Part shown: positions 26,544 through 35,849 of the stretch, piece by piece | Layout: every line of letters begins with the position of its first letter | How positions within the stretch are numbered: position 1 is the first letter of the stretch | Assembly: GCF_014191255.1 (NCBI RefSeq) | Contig: NZ_JACHWH010000001.1 | Location: 1,984,001-2,048,000, forward strand | DNA length: 64,000 bases | From: Amycolatopsis bartoniae | GTDB lineage: Bacteria; Actinomycetota; Actinomycetes; Mycobacteriales; Pseudonocardiaceae | Direction: 5' to 3' | Position numbers and translations under genes: made by a program | The notes under the pieces: model-generated | Databases searched by the model: none | What the model saw: the letters and a program-made list of their open reading frames with translations, nothing else | What the model was told of the DNA's origin: nothing

Positions 26544-28046
26544 GTGAAGCGTCTCGTCGCACTGGCGGTGTCCGCACTGACCGCGGCTTCGATCGTGACG
26601 GCGGCCCCGGCCGCGGTGGCGGCGACGGAGCCGATCACGTGGGGTCCCTGCACGGACCCGACCCTCGTCGCGGCCGGCGGCGAATGCGGCTACCTGTCGG
26701 TACCGCTCGACTACGACCACCCGGACGGCGCGAAGATCCAGCTCGCCGTGGGCCGGATCAAGCACAAGGTGCCCGACTCGCAGTACCAGGGCGTCATGCT
26801 CACCAACCCCGGTGGCCCTGGTGGTTCCGGGCTGTACTTGGCCGCCCGCGGCTCGAAGCTGCCGAACCACGCCGGCGACGCCTACGACTGGATCGGCTTC
26901 GACCCGCGCGGCGTCGGCTCCAGCAAGCCCGCGCTGTCCTGCGACCCGAACTACATGGACTACAACCGGCCGAACTACCTGCCGGTCACCCGGCAGCTGG
27001 AGCAGACCTGGCTCCAGCGCTCGAAGTCCTACGCCGACGCGTGCGCGCAGAAGAACGACCTCGCGCTCCTGCAGCACATGAAGACCGTCGACACGGTCAG
27101 GGACATGGACTCGATCCGGGCCGCGCTCGGTGTGCAGCAGGCGAGCTTCTACGGCTACTCCTACGGCACGTACCTCGGCCAGGTGTACGGCACGCTGTTC
27201 CCGAACCGGATCCGGCGGATGGTGCTCGACAGCACCGTCGACCCGCGATACGTCTTCTACCAGGCGAACCTGAACCAGGACATCGGCTTCGACCGCAACA
27301 TCCACATCTGGTTCGACTGGGTCGCGAAGTACGACTCCGTGTACCACCTGGGCACCACGGGCGCGGCGGTCGAGCGCGTGTTCGACGAGCAGCTGGCCAA
27401 GCTGTCGTTCCAGCCCGCGGGCGGCGTGATCGGCCCGGACGAGTGGATCGACGTGTTCCAGCAGGCGTCGTATTACCAGCTGCGCTGGCCGACGCTCGGT
27501 GACGCGTTCGCGAAGTTCGTCAACCAGGGCGACTGGCAGACGATGAAGACGCTGTTCGAGACCTACGGCGGCCGCGGCGACGACAACGGGTACGCCGTGT
27601 ACCTCGCGGTGCAGTGCACGGACGTGCAGTGGCCGACGAGCTGGAACCAGTGGCGCGCCGACAACTGGCGCACGTTCACGAAGGCGCCGTACTTCACCTG
27701 GCAGAACGCCTGGTACAACGCGCCGTGCCTGTACTGGCCGGCGAAGGCGGGCAAGCCGGTGAACGTGGACGGCCGGGGCGTGCCGAGCGTGCTGATGATC
27801 GACGAGACCCTCGACGCGCCGACGCCGTACGAGGGCAGCATCGAGGTGCGCAAGCGGTTCCCCGGCGCGGTGCTGATCGCCGAGCCGGGCGGCACGAGCC
27901 ACGCGATCACGCCCCGCGGCAACGCCTGCGTCGACGACAAGATCGCGGACTACCTGCTGACCGGCGACCTGCCCGCACGGAAACCGGGCAACCGCGCCGA
28001 CGCCCTCTGCGACCCGCTACCCCAGCCGGTCCCGGCCACCTCCTGA
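26544..28046 (+). CDS. Secreted S33 peptidase (tripeptidyl aminopeptidase-like)
   Basis: 500 residues from GTG 26544. The leader MKRLVALAVSALTAASIVTA ends at AAVAAT, a signal peptide. The oxyanion motif NPGGPGGSG follows, the nucleophile is in FYGYSYGTYLGQ (Ser about 202), and the C-terminus has the VLMIDETLDAPTPYEG and GTSHAI segments supplying Asp and His. The order and the two-part lid are those of actinobacterial tripeptidyl aminopeptidases and SlpD/E. It removes short peptides from the N-terminus of substrates outside the cell. It starts about 94 bases from the divergent rhomboid gene. Confidence 0.92.
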   Translation: MKRLVALAVSALTAASIVTAAPAAVAATEPITWGPCTDPTLVAAGGECGYLSVPLDYDHPDGAKIQLAVGRIKHKVPDSQYQGVMLTNPGGPGGSGLYLAARGSKLPNHAGDAYDWIGFDPRGVGSSKPALSCDPNYMDYNRPNYLPVTRQLEQTWLQRSKSYADACAQKNDLALLQHMKTVDTVRDMDSIRAALGVQQASFYGYSYGTYLGQVYGTLFPNRIRRMVLDSTVDPRYVFYQANLNQDIGFDRNIHIWFDWVAKYDSVYHLGTTGAAVERVFDEQLAKLSFQPAGGVIGPDEWIDVFQQASYYQLRWPTLGDAFAKFVNQGDWQTMKTLFETYGGRGDDNGYAVYLAVQCTDVQWPTSWNQWRADNWRTFTKAPYFTWQNAWYNAPCLYWPAKAGKPVNVDGRGVPSVLMIDETLDAPTPYEGSIEVRKRFPGAVLIAEPGGTSHAITPRGNACVDDKIADYLLTGDLPARKPGNRADALCDPLPQPVPATS

Positions 28047-28054
28047 CCGCGACC

Positions 28055-29089
28055 TCACAACTCGTGCTTCGCGTGGCGGCCCTCGGGCTCCGGTGGCTGC
28101 CGCGCGATCCGCTGGAGGCGCAGGGCCGACGCCACGAACGTCACCAGCAACCCCGCGACGCCCCAGACCACGATCACCAGCAGGGGCCGCTGGGTCGCGT
28201 GCCCGTCGAAGTAGACGAAGTTGCGCAGCGCCTCGGTGCCGGCGCCGTTCGGCAGGGCGCCCCCGATCGCGCGCCAGAACGTCGGCAGCAGCTCGGCCTG
28301 GTAGGCGCCGCCCGCGCTCGGGTTGCCCAGGATCACGAAGATCAGCACCGTGAGGCCGACGCCGAGCACCCCGAGCAGCACCTGGAAGGCCATCGTCACC
28401 GTCGCGGCGGCGAACGTGAGCAGCGCGCCGATCCACCACAGCGCGAAGAAGTGCCCGGTGAGCGCGTGCAGCCACTGGTCGAGAACGAGCGCGCCGCCCA
28501 GACCGGACACGACGGCGTACGGGACCATCGCCCCGAGCCTGATCACCGTGCGGCGCAGCGTCGCGGGCCGGGCACCGCGGGCGATACCCAGCGCGGCGGC
28601 CGCGAGATAACCGCCGACGAGCCAGCCCACCACCGCGTAGAACCCGGTCAGGGCACGCGCGTCACCCGCCTCGGGGGCGACGAGGTCCACCGTGCGCACG
28701 CTGCGTCCCTGCGAAGCCTCGACCTGCGTGAGTACCTGTTCGACCGCGGTGGCGAGCGCGGGCCCGCCCGCCGACGCGACGAGCAGGGTGTCGGTGGTGC
28801 TACCCGCGTCGAACACCAGCCCGGCGGTCAGCTCGCGGTCGAGGATGCGCTGCCGTGCGGCCCTCTCGCTCGTGACCGTCCGCGCGTCGAGCGGCGCGCC
28901 GGGCAACCCGTTCAGGCTGTCGACCGTCGCATGTGGACCGACGACGCCGAGCGTCACCCGGCTGGGCGTCGGGCTGTGGAAAGCGCCCACATAGGACAGT
29001 ATGAAACCGAGCTGCAGCAAGAGAACCCCGATCACCAGCAGAACCGTGCGGGGCGGGATGGCGTCACTCAGCCGTTCCTCCGTGCTCAT
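28055..29089 (-). CDS. Multi-span membrane protein, YhgE/Pip or ABC-2 type
   Basis: 344 residues. One hydrophobic span at about 17-36 is followed by an extracellular domain of roughly 110 residues and then about five more spans in the C-terminal half, the topology of YhgE/Pip-like and DUF3533 proteins, which are permease-like parts of ABC-2 exporters. GFYAVVGWLVGGYLAAAAL and AGGAYQAELLPTFWRAIGG match those families by eye. No ATP-binding partner is adjacent. The role could be export of envelope components or proteins. It ends 9 bases from the convergent S33 peptidase stop. Confidence 0.7.
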   Translation of the reverse strand: MSTEERLSDAIPPRTVLLVIGVLLLQLGFILSYVGAFHSPTPSRVTLGVVGPHATVDSLNGLPGAPLDARTVTSERAARQRILDRELTAGLVFDAGSTTDTLLVASAGGPALATAVEQVLTQVEASQGRSVRTVDLVAPEAGDARALTGFYAVVGWLVGGYLAAAALGIARGARPATLRRTVIRLGAMVPYAVVSGLGGALVLDQWLHALTGHFFALWWIGALLTFAAATVTMAFQVLLGVLGVGLTVLIFVILGNPSAGGAYQAELLPTFWRAIGGALPNGAGTEALRNFVYFDGHATQRPLLVIVVWGVAGLLVTFVASALRLQRIARQPPEPEGRHAKHEL

Positions 29090-29175
29090 CCGCGAACCCT
29101 AAGAGCGCACCGGGGCAACCGCTATTCGACGGCGCCCCCGTCCCACGGAAGCGTGGCGCACACCGGAGCCACCCC

Positions 29176-29205
29176 TTGACTGTTACTCGCGGTCACAGAT
29201 AAGTT
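29176..29205 (+). promoter_or_regulatory. Candidate promoter of the EphD-like gene, with GTNAC repeat
   Basis: TTGACT at 29176 and TAAGTT at 29200 are spaced by 18 bases, 26 bases before the EphD-like ATG. Within the spacer, GTTAC and GTCAC form a direct repeat five bases apart, resembling the tandem pentamer bound by the actinobacterial response regulator MtrA. The MtrA reading is inference. Confidence 0.4.
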
Positions 29206-29230
29206 CGGTCGGCCTCGAGGAGGAGGGGAC

Positions 29231-30910
29231 ATGCGGACAGTGATCTCCGGCGGCGTCCGGCTGGCTGTGTTCGAAGAAGGGCCCCGGGACGCGCCGACCG
29301 TGGTGCTGGTGCACGGCTACCCCGACACGCACGCGGTGTGGGACGACGTCGCCGCGGCGCTCGCCAGCCGCTTCCACGTCGTGCGGTACGACGTGCGCGG
29401 CGCGGGCCGGTCCGACGTTCCGCGTGGCACCGCCGCGTACCGGCTGGAGCACCTGAAGAACGACCTCTTCGCCGTCCTCGACGCGGTCAGCCCGGACGCG
29501 CCCGTGCACCTCGTCGCGCACGACTGGGGTTCGCTCCAGTCCTGGGAAGCCGTCACCGAGCCCGGCGCGCACACACGCATCGCGTCGTACACCTCGATCT
29601 CCGGCCCCTGCCTCGACCACGTCGCGCACTGGATGCGCCGCCCCCTGACCCCGCGGCGCCTCAAGCAGGTCGTCACGCAGCAGCTGCACTCCTGGTACAT
29701 CCTCGCGTTCCACGTCCCCGTGCTCCCCGAGCTGCTGTGGCGCACCGTCGTCGCGAAGCGCTGGCCGCACCTGCTCCGCCGCGTGGAGAACGTCCCGCCC
29801 CGCCCCGGCCACCCCGCGCCCACCTTGCCGTCGGACGCGGTGCACGGCCTCGCGCTCTACCGCGCCAACTTCCGCGAGCGCATGAGCCGCCCGCGTCGCC
29901 GTACGACGCAAGTGCCCGTGCAGGTCGTCATGCCGGTGCACGACCACTACGTGAGCCCCGCGCTGGCCGAGGGCCTGGAGCGCTGGACCGACAAGCTGTG
30001 GCGCCGCCGCCTCTACGCCGGGCACTGGTCCGCGCTGCTCCGCGACGGGGCGCAGGTCGCGCGCATGGTCACCGAGCTGGTCGACCACGTCGGCGGCGCG
30101 CCCGAGTCCCGCGGGCTCGCCAAGGCGCGTGGCGTGGACAGGCCGCTGGTCGTGGTCACCGGTGCCGGCAGCGGCATCGGTCGCGCGACCGCGCGGGCGT
30201 TCGCCGCGACCGGGGCCGAGGTCGTCGTGTGCGACCTCGACGAGGAGAAGGCGCGGGAAACCGGCGGGCACGCCTACCGGGTCGACGTCTCCGACGAAGC
30301 CGCGATGCGGAAGTTCGCCGAGGACGTGGTGGCGCGCCACGGCGTGCCGGACGTCGTGGTGAACAACGCCGGTATCGGACATTCCGGCACCTTCCTCGCC
30401 ACAACCACCGAGGAGTGGCGGCGGGTGCTGGACGTCAACCTGTGGGGCGTCATCCACGGCTGCCGGATCTTCGGCGAGCTGATGGCCGAACGCGGCGAGG
30501 GCGGGCACATCGTGAACGTGGCGTCCGCGGCCGGTTACCTGCCGTCGAAGTCGCTCGCCGCCTACTCGACGAGCAAGGCCGCCGTGCTGATGCTGTCGGA
30601 CGTGCTGCGCGCCGAGGTCGGCGCACGGGGCATCGGCGTCTCGGCGATCTGCCCGGGGTTCGTGACCACGAACATCACGCGCACCACCACGTTCTCCGGG
30701 CTGACCGCCGAGGAGCAGGAACGCAAGCGCGCGGACGCGACCCGCGCCTACCGGCGGCGGAACTTCGCCCCCGAGAAGGTGGCGGCCGAGATCGTGCGCG
30801 CGGTGGCCACTGGCAAGCCGAAGGTGCCCGTCACACCCGAGGCGAAGGCCGGGCTGGTCCTCGCCCGCCTGTCTCCAGCGGCGCTGCGCGCGGCCGGGAG
30901 GCTCATGTAG
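29231..30910 (+). CDS. EphD-like alpha/beta-hydrolase and SDR fusion
   Basis: 559 residues, ATG with GGAGGAGG upstream. Residues 1-285 are an alpha/beta hydrolase of epoxide-hydrolase type: VLVHGYPDTHAVW, nucleophile Asp about 98 in AHDWGSLQSW, and HDHYVSPALAEG for the acid. Residues 305-555 are a short-chain dehydrogenase: VTGAGSGIGRATA, NNAGIGHSGTF and YSTSKAA (Tyr about 445). The domain order equals mycobacterial EphD, which modifies mycolates. Family and length agree, but a mycolate role is unlikely in a genus without mycolic acids. It overlaps the MarR gene tail to tail by eight bases. Confidence 0.9.
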   Translation: MRTVISGGVRLAVFEEGPRDAPTVVLVHGYPDTHAVWDDVAAALASRFHVVRYDVRGAGRSDVPRGTAAYRLEHLKNDLFAVLDAVSPDAPVHLVAHDWGSLQSWEAVTEPGAHTRIASYTSISGPCLDHVAHWMRRPLTPRRLKQVVTQQLHSWYILAFHVPVLPELLWRTVVAKRWPHLLRRVENVPPRPGHPAPTLPSDAVHGLALYRANFRERMSRPRRRTTQVPVQVVMPVHDHYVSPALAEGLERWTDKLWRRRLYAGHWSALLRDGAQVARMVTELVDHVGGAPESRGLAKARGVDRPLVVVTGAGSGIGRATARAFAATGAEVVVCDLDEEKARETGGHAYRVDVSDEAAMRKFAEDVVARHGVPDVVVNNAGIGHSGTFLATTTEEWRRVLDVNLWGVIHGCRIFGELMAERGEGGHIVNVASAAGYLPSKSLAAYSTSKAAVLMLSDVLRAEVGARGIGVSAICPGFVTTNITRTTTFSGLTAEEQERKRADATRAYRRRNFAPEKVAAEIVRAVATGKPKVPVTPEAKAGLVLARLSPAALRAAGRLM

Positions 30911-31367
30911 CGCCGGGGCCGCACAGCGCGCGGAACACCTTGTCGCTCAACCGGCCCAGTTCGAGGAACTCGTCCTCGGTGAGCGCCTCGCCGATGGCGC
31001 GCTGCACCGCGTCGCCGTAGCCGGGCTGCACGCGTTCGAGGAACTCCGCGCCCTCCGCGGTCAGCACCGCGTACAGCCCGCGGCGGTCGACCGGGTGTTG
31101 TTCGCGCCGCACGAAGCCGAGGCCCGCGAGCCGGGTGATCCGGTAGTTCAGCCTGCTGCCCGGCGAGAACAGCACCGACGCCAGCTCACCCATGCGTAGC
31201 CGGCCGCCTGCGTTCCGCAACCGCGACAGGATTTCGTACTCCGCGTGCGAGATGCCCGCGGCGTCGTGCAGATGCCGTTCCACCACCCGCTCGACGAGTG
31301 TGTGGGCCCCCAGGAAGCTCACCCACGCCTGCCGCCGCCTGCCGGTGAGCCACGAACCGTCCGCCAT
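30903..31367 (-). CDS. MarR-family transcriptional regulator
   Basis: 154 residues. The winged helix-turn-helix is recognisable from SHAEYEILSRLRNAGGRLRMG to the wing HPVDRRGLYAVLTAEG, which carries the DxRG sequence (D-R-R-G) of MarR proteins. These are dimeric repressors released by small phenolic or redox signals. It is divergent from purC by 141 bases and convergent with the EphD-like gene, overlapping it by eight bases, so any of these could be its target. No clear palindrome was found in the purC gap. Confidence 0.9.
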   Translation of the reverse strand: MADGSWLTGRRRQAWVSFLGAHTLVERVVERHLHDAAGISHAEYEILSRLRNAGGRLRMGELASVLFSPGSRLNYRITRLAGLGFVRREQHPVDRRGLYAVLTAEGAEFLERVQPGYGDAVQRAIGEALTEDEFLELGRLSDKVFRALCGPGAT

Positions 31368-31508
31368 GCCGCGAAAGAATATCCCCTTTTCGTGCTTCCC
31401 TCACGGTTCGTTTTCCGGTGCACCCGACGTCCACAATGGACGATTACCGGCTGCCGGAGCACGGCACCTAGGATGGGCGGGACCAGGCAGAACGACGAGG
31501 ACGGGGAC

Positions 31509-32339
31509 ATGGAGCACATTCACGCGGGCAAGGTGCGGGACCTCTACCGCGACGGCGAGGACATCCTGCTCGTCGCGTCCGACCGGATCTCGGTCTACGA
31601 CGTGACGCTGCCCACCCCGATCCCCGGCAAGGGCGCGCTGCTCACGCAGCTGTCGAACTGGTGGTTCGAGCACTTCCGCGACGTCGTGCCCAACCACGTG
31701 CGGTCGGTCACCGACGTGCCCGCCGAGTTCGCGGGCCGCGCCATCCGCTGCCGCCCGCTGAAGATGGTGCAGGTCGAGTGCATCGCGCGCGGCTACCTCG
31801 CCGGGATGGGCCTGCGCGAGTACCAGAAGTACGGCACGGTGTCCGGGGTCGCGCTGCCGCCCGGGCTCGAAGAGGGCAGCAAGCTGCCCGAGCCGATCTT
31901 CACGCCGACCACCAAGGCCAGCGAGGGGCACGACGAGTTCATCACGTTCGACGACGTCGTGAACCAGGAGGGCCGCGCGACCGCCGAGCGGCTGCGCGAG
32001 CTGACGCTGGAGATCTACCGCCGCGGCGCCGAGCACGCGGCGAACCAGGGCATCCTCGTCGCCGACACGAAGCTCGAGTTCGGCTGGGACTCCGACGGCG
32101 TCCTCACCCTCGGCGACGAGGTGCTGACGTCTGATTCCTCCCGGTTCTGGCCCGCGGACGAGTGGGAGCCGGGCCGGCCGCAGTACGCGTTCGACAAGCA
32201 GTTCGTCCGCGACTGGGCGGCGGGCACCGGCTGGGACAAGACGCCACCCGGCCCGGAGGTCCCGGCGGACATCGTCGAGGCCACCCGTCGCCGCTACGCC
32301 GAGGCCTACGAGCGCATCACCGGCAACACCTGGCAGTAG
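31509..32339 (+). CDS. purC: SAICAR synthetase (purine biosynthesis)
   Basis: 276 residues from ATG 31509, with GAGGACGGGG upstream. HAGKVRDLYRDGEDILLVASDRISVYD is the nucleotide-binding start of PurC, and MVQVECIARGYLAGMG, FTPTTKASEGHDE and DTKLEFGWD are family signatures. It joins aspartate to CAIR using ATP in de novo purine synthesis. Length is that of the single-domain bacterial enzyme. Other purine genes are not in the window. A 19-bp terminator follows the stop by four bases. Confidence 0.97.
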   Translation: MEHIHAGKVRDLYRDGEDILLVASDRISVYDVTLPTPIPGKGALLTQLSNWWFEHFRDVVPNHVRSVTDVPAEFAGRAIRCRPLKMVQVECIARGYLAGMGLREYQKYGTVSGVALPPGLEEGSKLPEPIFTPTTKASEGHDEFITFDDVVNQEGRATAERLRELTLEIYRRGAEHAANQGILVADTKLEFGWDSDGVLTLGDEVLTSDSSRFWPADEWEPGRPQYAFDKQFVRDWAAGTGWDKTPPGPEVPADIVEATRRRYAEAYERITGNTWQ

Positions 32340-32343
32340 ACAG

Positions 32344-32386
32344 AAAACCGCCGCCACTGTCCATTCCGGACAGTGGCGGCGGTTTT
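32344..32386. terminator. Intrinsic terminator, 19-bp stem
   Basis: AAAACCGCCGCCACTGTCC pairs perfectly with the sequence at 32368-32386, loop of five bases, followed by TTTT on the plus strand and by AAAA-complement on the minus strand. It is a bidirectional terminator for purC and the large LGFP gene. Confidence 0.9.
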
Positions 32387-32396
32387 TGCGGTCGAC

Positions 32397-35300
32397 TCAG
32401 CGGTAGGTCACCTGGATCGAACCGTTCGAGAACAGGAACGTGATCGAGCCGTGCTGGAAGTCGTTCCGGCGGCCGCCGGTGACGGCGTACTCGTCGCTGG
32501 TCGGGTAGCCCAGCGCGCTGCGCTCCCAGCCCATCGACGACCACTGCTGCCGGATCGCCCCGTAGATGGCGTGCGCGCCCGTCGACGGCGTCCAGTACAC
32601 CGAGCCCTGCTTGCTGAAGTGGTTGTACTTCCCCACTCCGTCGGGCGTGGTCGACTCGTCCGTCGTCGGGTAGCCGAGCGGGCCGGCTTCCCAGCCCGTG
32701 GCCGCCCACCGGTCGCGGATGGCACCCTGGATCGACCACGCGCCGTTGCCCGGTGACCAGTAGATCGACGCGCCGTCCGCCCGCGAGAAGTGGTTGTACT
32801 TCCCGACGCCGTCGGGCGTGGTCAGCTCGTCCGTGGTCGGGTAGCCCTGCGGCCCCAGCTCCCAGCCCATCGCCGCCCACTTCGAGCGGATCGCGCCCTG
32901 GATGTAGTGCGCGCCGCTGTTCGGCGACCAGTAGATCGAGGCGCCGTCGAACCGCGAGAAGTGGTTGTAGCGGCCGATGCCGTCGGGCGTGGTCAGCTCG
33001 TCGGTCGTCGGGTAGCCGAGCGAGCCGCCGGGACCGCCCGTCGCCTTGTACTTGGTGAGGATGTCGCCGTGCACCGCGTGGGCGCCCGTCGCCGCGGACC
33101 AGTAGATCGAGCCGCCGCGGAAGTCCTGCGCCTTGCCGCCGCCGGCGGTGTCGTACTCGCCCGACACCGGGTCGCTCAGGTACGAGCCACGGGCGCCGCC
33201 GAGCTGGTTGTAGTAGTCGGTGATCGGGTCGGTGTTGCCCTGCAGCGTCACGTACTGGGCCGAGCCGCCGTCGTCGGCGGTGACCTCGTAGGTCGCGGTC
33301 GCGGGATAGGCGTCGGTGGGCGTGAAGCTCACCTTCACCTGGACCGAGTCACCTGGCGAGATCGGCAGGTTCTCCGCGAGCTGGTCCTTGCTGGCGACCG
33401 AGAAGACCCCTGCGGGCGCCTTGGCCTTGTAGATCTTCATCCCGACCGTGCCGGTGTTCTCCACGCTGAACGACAGGGTCGCCGTCTGCCCGACCGGAAC
33501 GGTGTGGAAGTCGAGCACCGAGGGATCCAGCGTCAGCTGCGCCTGACCGGTGAGCGCGGTCCCGCTGATGGGCACCGTCACGGAACCCTGGTCGCCGGTC
33601 ACCACCAGCTGCGCGGGGTTCGGCTTTCCGGTGTCGCTACCGACGGTGGGCTCGTAGTGCACCGTGATCGTCGTCGAGGCGCCCGCGCCGAGCACGGTCC
33701 CCGTCGCCGGGGCGTTGACGATGCTGTACGGGGCGTCGGGCAGCGTCAGACCGGTGATCGTCTCGGCCGTCGTGCCGGTGTTGAGGATGTTGACGCCCAG
33801 CTCCTTGGCCGCGCCGGTGCGCACCGGGCCGAAGTCGAGCGACGACGGTGTCGAGCCCAACCCGGGTTGCGTGCCCTGGCCGTGCAGGTCCATCGCCGTG
33901 GTGCCCGCGCTCGTGGTGAACGTCAGGCTGCCCGTGGCCCCGCCCCACGTCGTGGGCGTGTAGCTGATCGGCACGCTCAGCGTCTGGCCCTTCGTCAGCG
34001 TGACCGGGGTGGTCAGCGACGTGGCGAAGGGCGCCTCGGCGCTGGCGCTGTTGACGGTCAGGTTGCTGTTCGCGGTGACCGTGACGGTGGCGTTCCCGGT
34101 GGTCCCGACGGCCGTCGACCCGAAGTCGTACGGCTTGGTCGCCAGGGGCGCCGTGGTGGGACGGCCGAAGCCGAGGATCTTGCCGTCGCGGGTGCCGACG
34201 TACACGCGGCCGTTGTCGGTGGCGGGCACCGAGAACTTCACCGCGGTGCCGATCGGCGCCGAGTACCGCATCTTGAGCACACCGCCGACGGGCACCGGGT
34301 CGTACGCGCGCAGCTGCGCGTTCTCCCCGCCGGGGCCGGTGCTGTAGACGACCCACACGAGCGCGGAGCCCGAGGTGGTGCCGGTGGAGGTGACGACGGG
34401 CGAGCCCGAGGTGTAGCCGAAGTTGTCGCTGGTCGTGCCGACGGAGGTCAGCGACGGGCCGGACGAGGAGTACTTCAGCGCCCGCAGGGGCCCGTTGCTG
34501 CCGACGACGTAGACGTAACCCCCGTCGCCGCCCCAGAACCCGGGCCTGCCCCAGACACCCTGGAACGGGCCGGTCATGCCGACCACGGCGTCGTCGCCGT
34601 TCGCGCCCTGCGCCGAGCCGCCGAGGTGGTCGGCGTCGAGCAGGTAGATGCGGCCGTCCTTGCCGACCTGCACCACCAGGTGCGGGTGCGCGCTGGTGCC
34701 GAAGTTCGCGGGCAGCGCCATCGGGCCGCCCGAGCCGAGGTCGGCGTCGTCCTGGTTGAGCTTCGTGCTGTCGTGGGGGCTGAAGAAGCTCTGCGCGGTC
34801 AGCGAACCGTCGGAGTTCACGGCCAGCCGCACGACGGACTCGCCGAGCGTGGCTGGCGGGGTGTCGCCGGGGCCCGCGGGCGGGGCGATGCCGTTGCCGG
34901 TCGCGACGATGATGCGGCCGGAGCCGTCGGACACCAGGCCGGAGCCCGCCTGCCAGATCCCGCCCTCGTCGGAGACGCCGGCCTCGGTGGCCCACATAGT
35001 GGTCTGGACGCCGGTCGAGGCGTTGACGCCGACGACGTAGCCGACGTACGGCGTGTAGTCGCAGTGGCTCGCGAACCCGGCGTAGACGACGCCGTCGAGC
35101 AGCAGCAGGCCGGGGCGCTGCATCGCGGTCATCGGGTTGAACGGCACGTTCGGGTTGTTGGTCGGCGCGCCTTTGATCGTGGTCGGGAAGCCGCTGCGCT
35201 CGGCGCCGGTCTTGGCGTCCAGCGCGTGCAGGTACCAGTGCGGGTGCTGCGGGTCGGGCCCGTCGTTGACCTTCGAGGTCAGGTAGACGGTGCCGGTCGA

Positions 35301-35714
35301 CGGGTCGTACACCGGCGTGGCGGTGACGCCGATGTTCGGCACGAGGTCACCGCAGCTGACGGTGGACACCGGCCACGCGGGGCCGAGGTCGAGCTTCCAC
35401 TTCTGGCTGCCGGTGACGGCGTCGAGGCCGTAGACCTTGTTGTTCTCCGTCGCGGCGATCACCACGCCGTTCGCGACGACGGGCTGGGCGTAGACCTGCC
35501 CGTCCACGGTCGCGGAGAACAGCTGGCCGAAGTCGTTCGCGCTCACCTGGGAGGGGACGAGGCCCGGTTCGTTGTCGTCCCAGCCGGTGCGCAGCGTGTC
35601 GTGGGCCGCGGTCGTTTCGTCCGCCAGTGCGGCCGGTGCAAGCGCGCCACCGACGAGAATTGAAATGACGGAAAGTAACAAAATCCGGGCAGCATAACTA
35701 GTCCGGATGAACAA
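32397..35714 (-). CDS. Large secreted beta-propeller/LGFP-repeat protein
   Basis: 1105 residues. The start is TTG 35714, preceded at five bases by GGGAGG; earlier codons lack a ribosome site. A signal peptide (ILLLSVISILVGGALAPAALA) is followed by a PQQ/quinoprotein-like beta-propeller (about 35-550; ENNKVYGLDAVTGSQKWKLD is one blade), three immunoglobulin-like ASH/choice-of-anchor-D domains (about 560-845) and five LGFP repeats (for example GYPTTDELTTPDGVGKYNHF), the last partial. LGFP units bind the cell wall, for instance in mycolyltransferases. No cofactor-binding catalytic set is obvious, so a scaffold or sugar-binding role is possible. It is paired by architecture with the gene at 41005. 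Confidence 0.88.
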   Translation of the reverse strand: MFIRTSYAARILLLSVISILVGGALAPAALADETTAAHDTLRTGWDDNEPGLVPSQVSANDFGQLFSATVDGQVYAQPVVANGVVIAATENNKVYGLDAVTGSQKWKLDLGPAWPVSTVSCGDLVPNIGVTATPVYDPSTGTVYLTSKVNDGPDPQHPHWYLHALDAKTGAERSGFPTTIKGAPTNNPNVPFNPMTAMQRPGLLLLDGVVYAGFASHCDYTPYVGYVVGVNASTGVQTTMWATEAGVSDEGGIWQAGSGLVSDGSGRIIVATGNGIAPPAGPGDTPPATLGESVVRLAVNSDGSLTAQSFFSPHDSTKLNQDDADLGSGGPMALPANFGTSAHPHLVVQVGKDGRIYLLDADHLGGSAQGANGDDAVVGMTGPFQGVWGRPGFWGGDGGYVYVVGSNGPLRALKYSSSGPSLTSVGTTSDNFGYTSGSPVVTSTGTTSGSALVWVVYSTGPGGENAQLRAYDPVPVGGVLKMRYSAPIGTAVKFSVPATDNGRVYVGTRDGKILGFGRPTTAPLATKPYDFGSTAVGTTGNATVTVTANSNLTVNSASAEAPFATSLTTPVTLTKGQTLSVPISYTPTTWGGATGSLTFTTSAGTTAMDLHGQGTQPGLGSTPSSLDFGPVRTGAAKELGVNILNTGTTAETITGLTLPDAPYSIVNAPATGTVLGAGASTTITVHYEPTVGSDTGKPNPAQLVVTGDQGSVTVPISGTALTGQAQLTLDPSVLDFHTVPVGQTATLSFSVENTGTVGMKIYKAKAPAGVFSVASKDQLAENLPISPGDSVQVKVSFTPTDAYPATATYEVTADDGGSAQYVTLQGNTDPITDYYNQLGGARGSYLSDPVSGEYDTAGGGKAQDFRGGSIYWSAATGAHAVHGDILTKYKATGGPGGSLGYPTTDELTTPDGIGRYNHFSRFDGASIYWSPNSGAHYIQGAIRSKWAAMGWELGPQGYPTTDELTTPDGVGKYNHFSRADGASIYWSPGNGAWSIQGAIRDRWAATGWEAGPLGYPTTDESTTPDGVGKYNHFSKQGSVYWTPSTGAHAIYGAIRQQWSSMGWERSALGYPTSDEYAVTGGRRNDFQHGSITFLFSNGSIQVTYR

Positions 35715-35849
35715 AGAAGCCTCCCAGCGCACCGAAGCGGTACATGATCGCGTCTCCCCGCGACTATCCATTCGCTACTTCACCCGTTCGTGTTACGGCT
35801 CAAGATCACGAAGGGGTTACGATCGACGGCGAATGGCTAACCTGGAGCC

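Noticed and set aside
32790-35663. 957-residue plus-strand frame opposite the LGFP gene
   Set aside because: It is antisense to the beta-propeller and LGFP repeats; its Arg/Gly/Val composition is typical of shadow frames.
35715-35849. MtrA-type direct repeats between the LGFP and mycoredoxin-like genes
   Set aside because: Two GTTACG copies occur (35792 and 35816), but 24 bases apart, which does not fit the known five- or six-base spacing.
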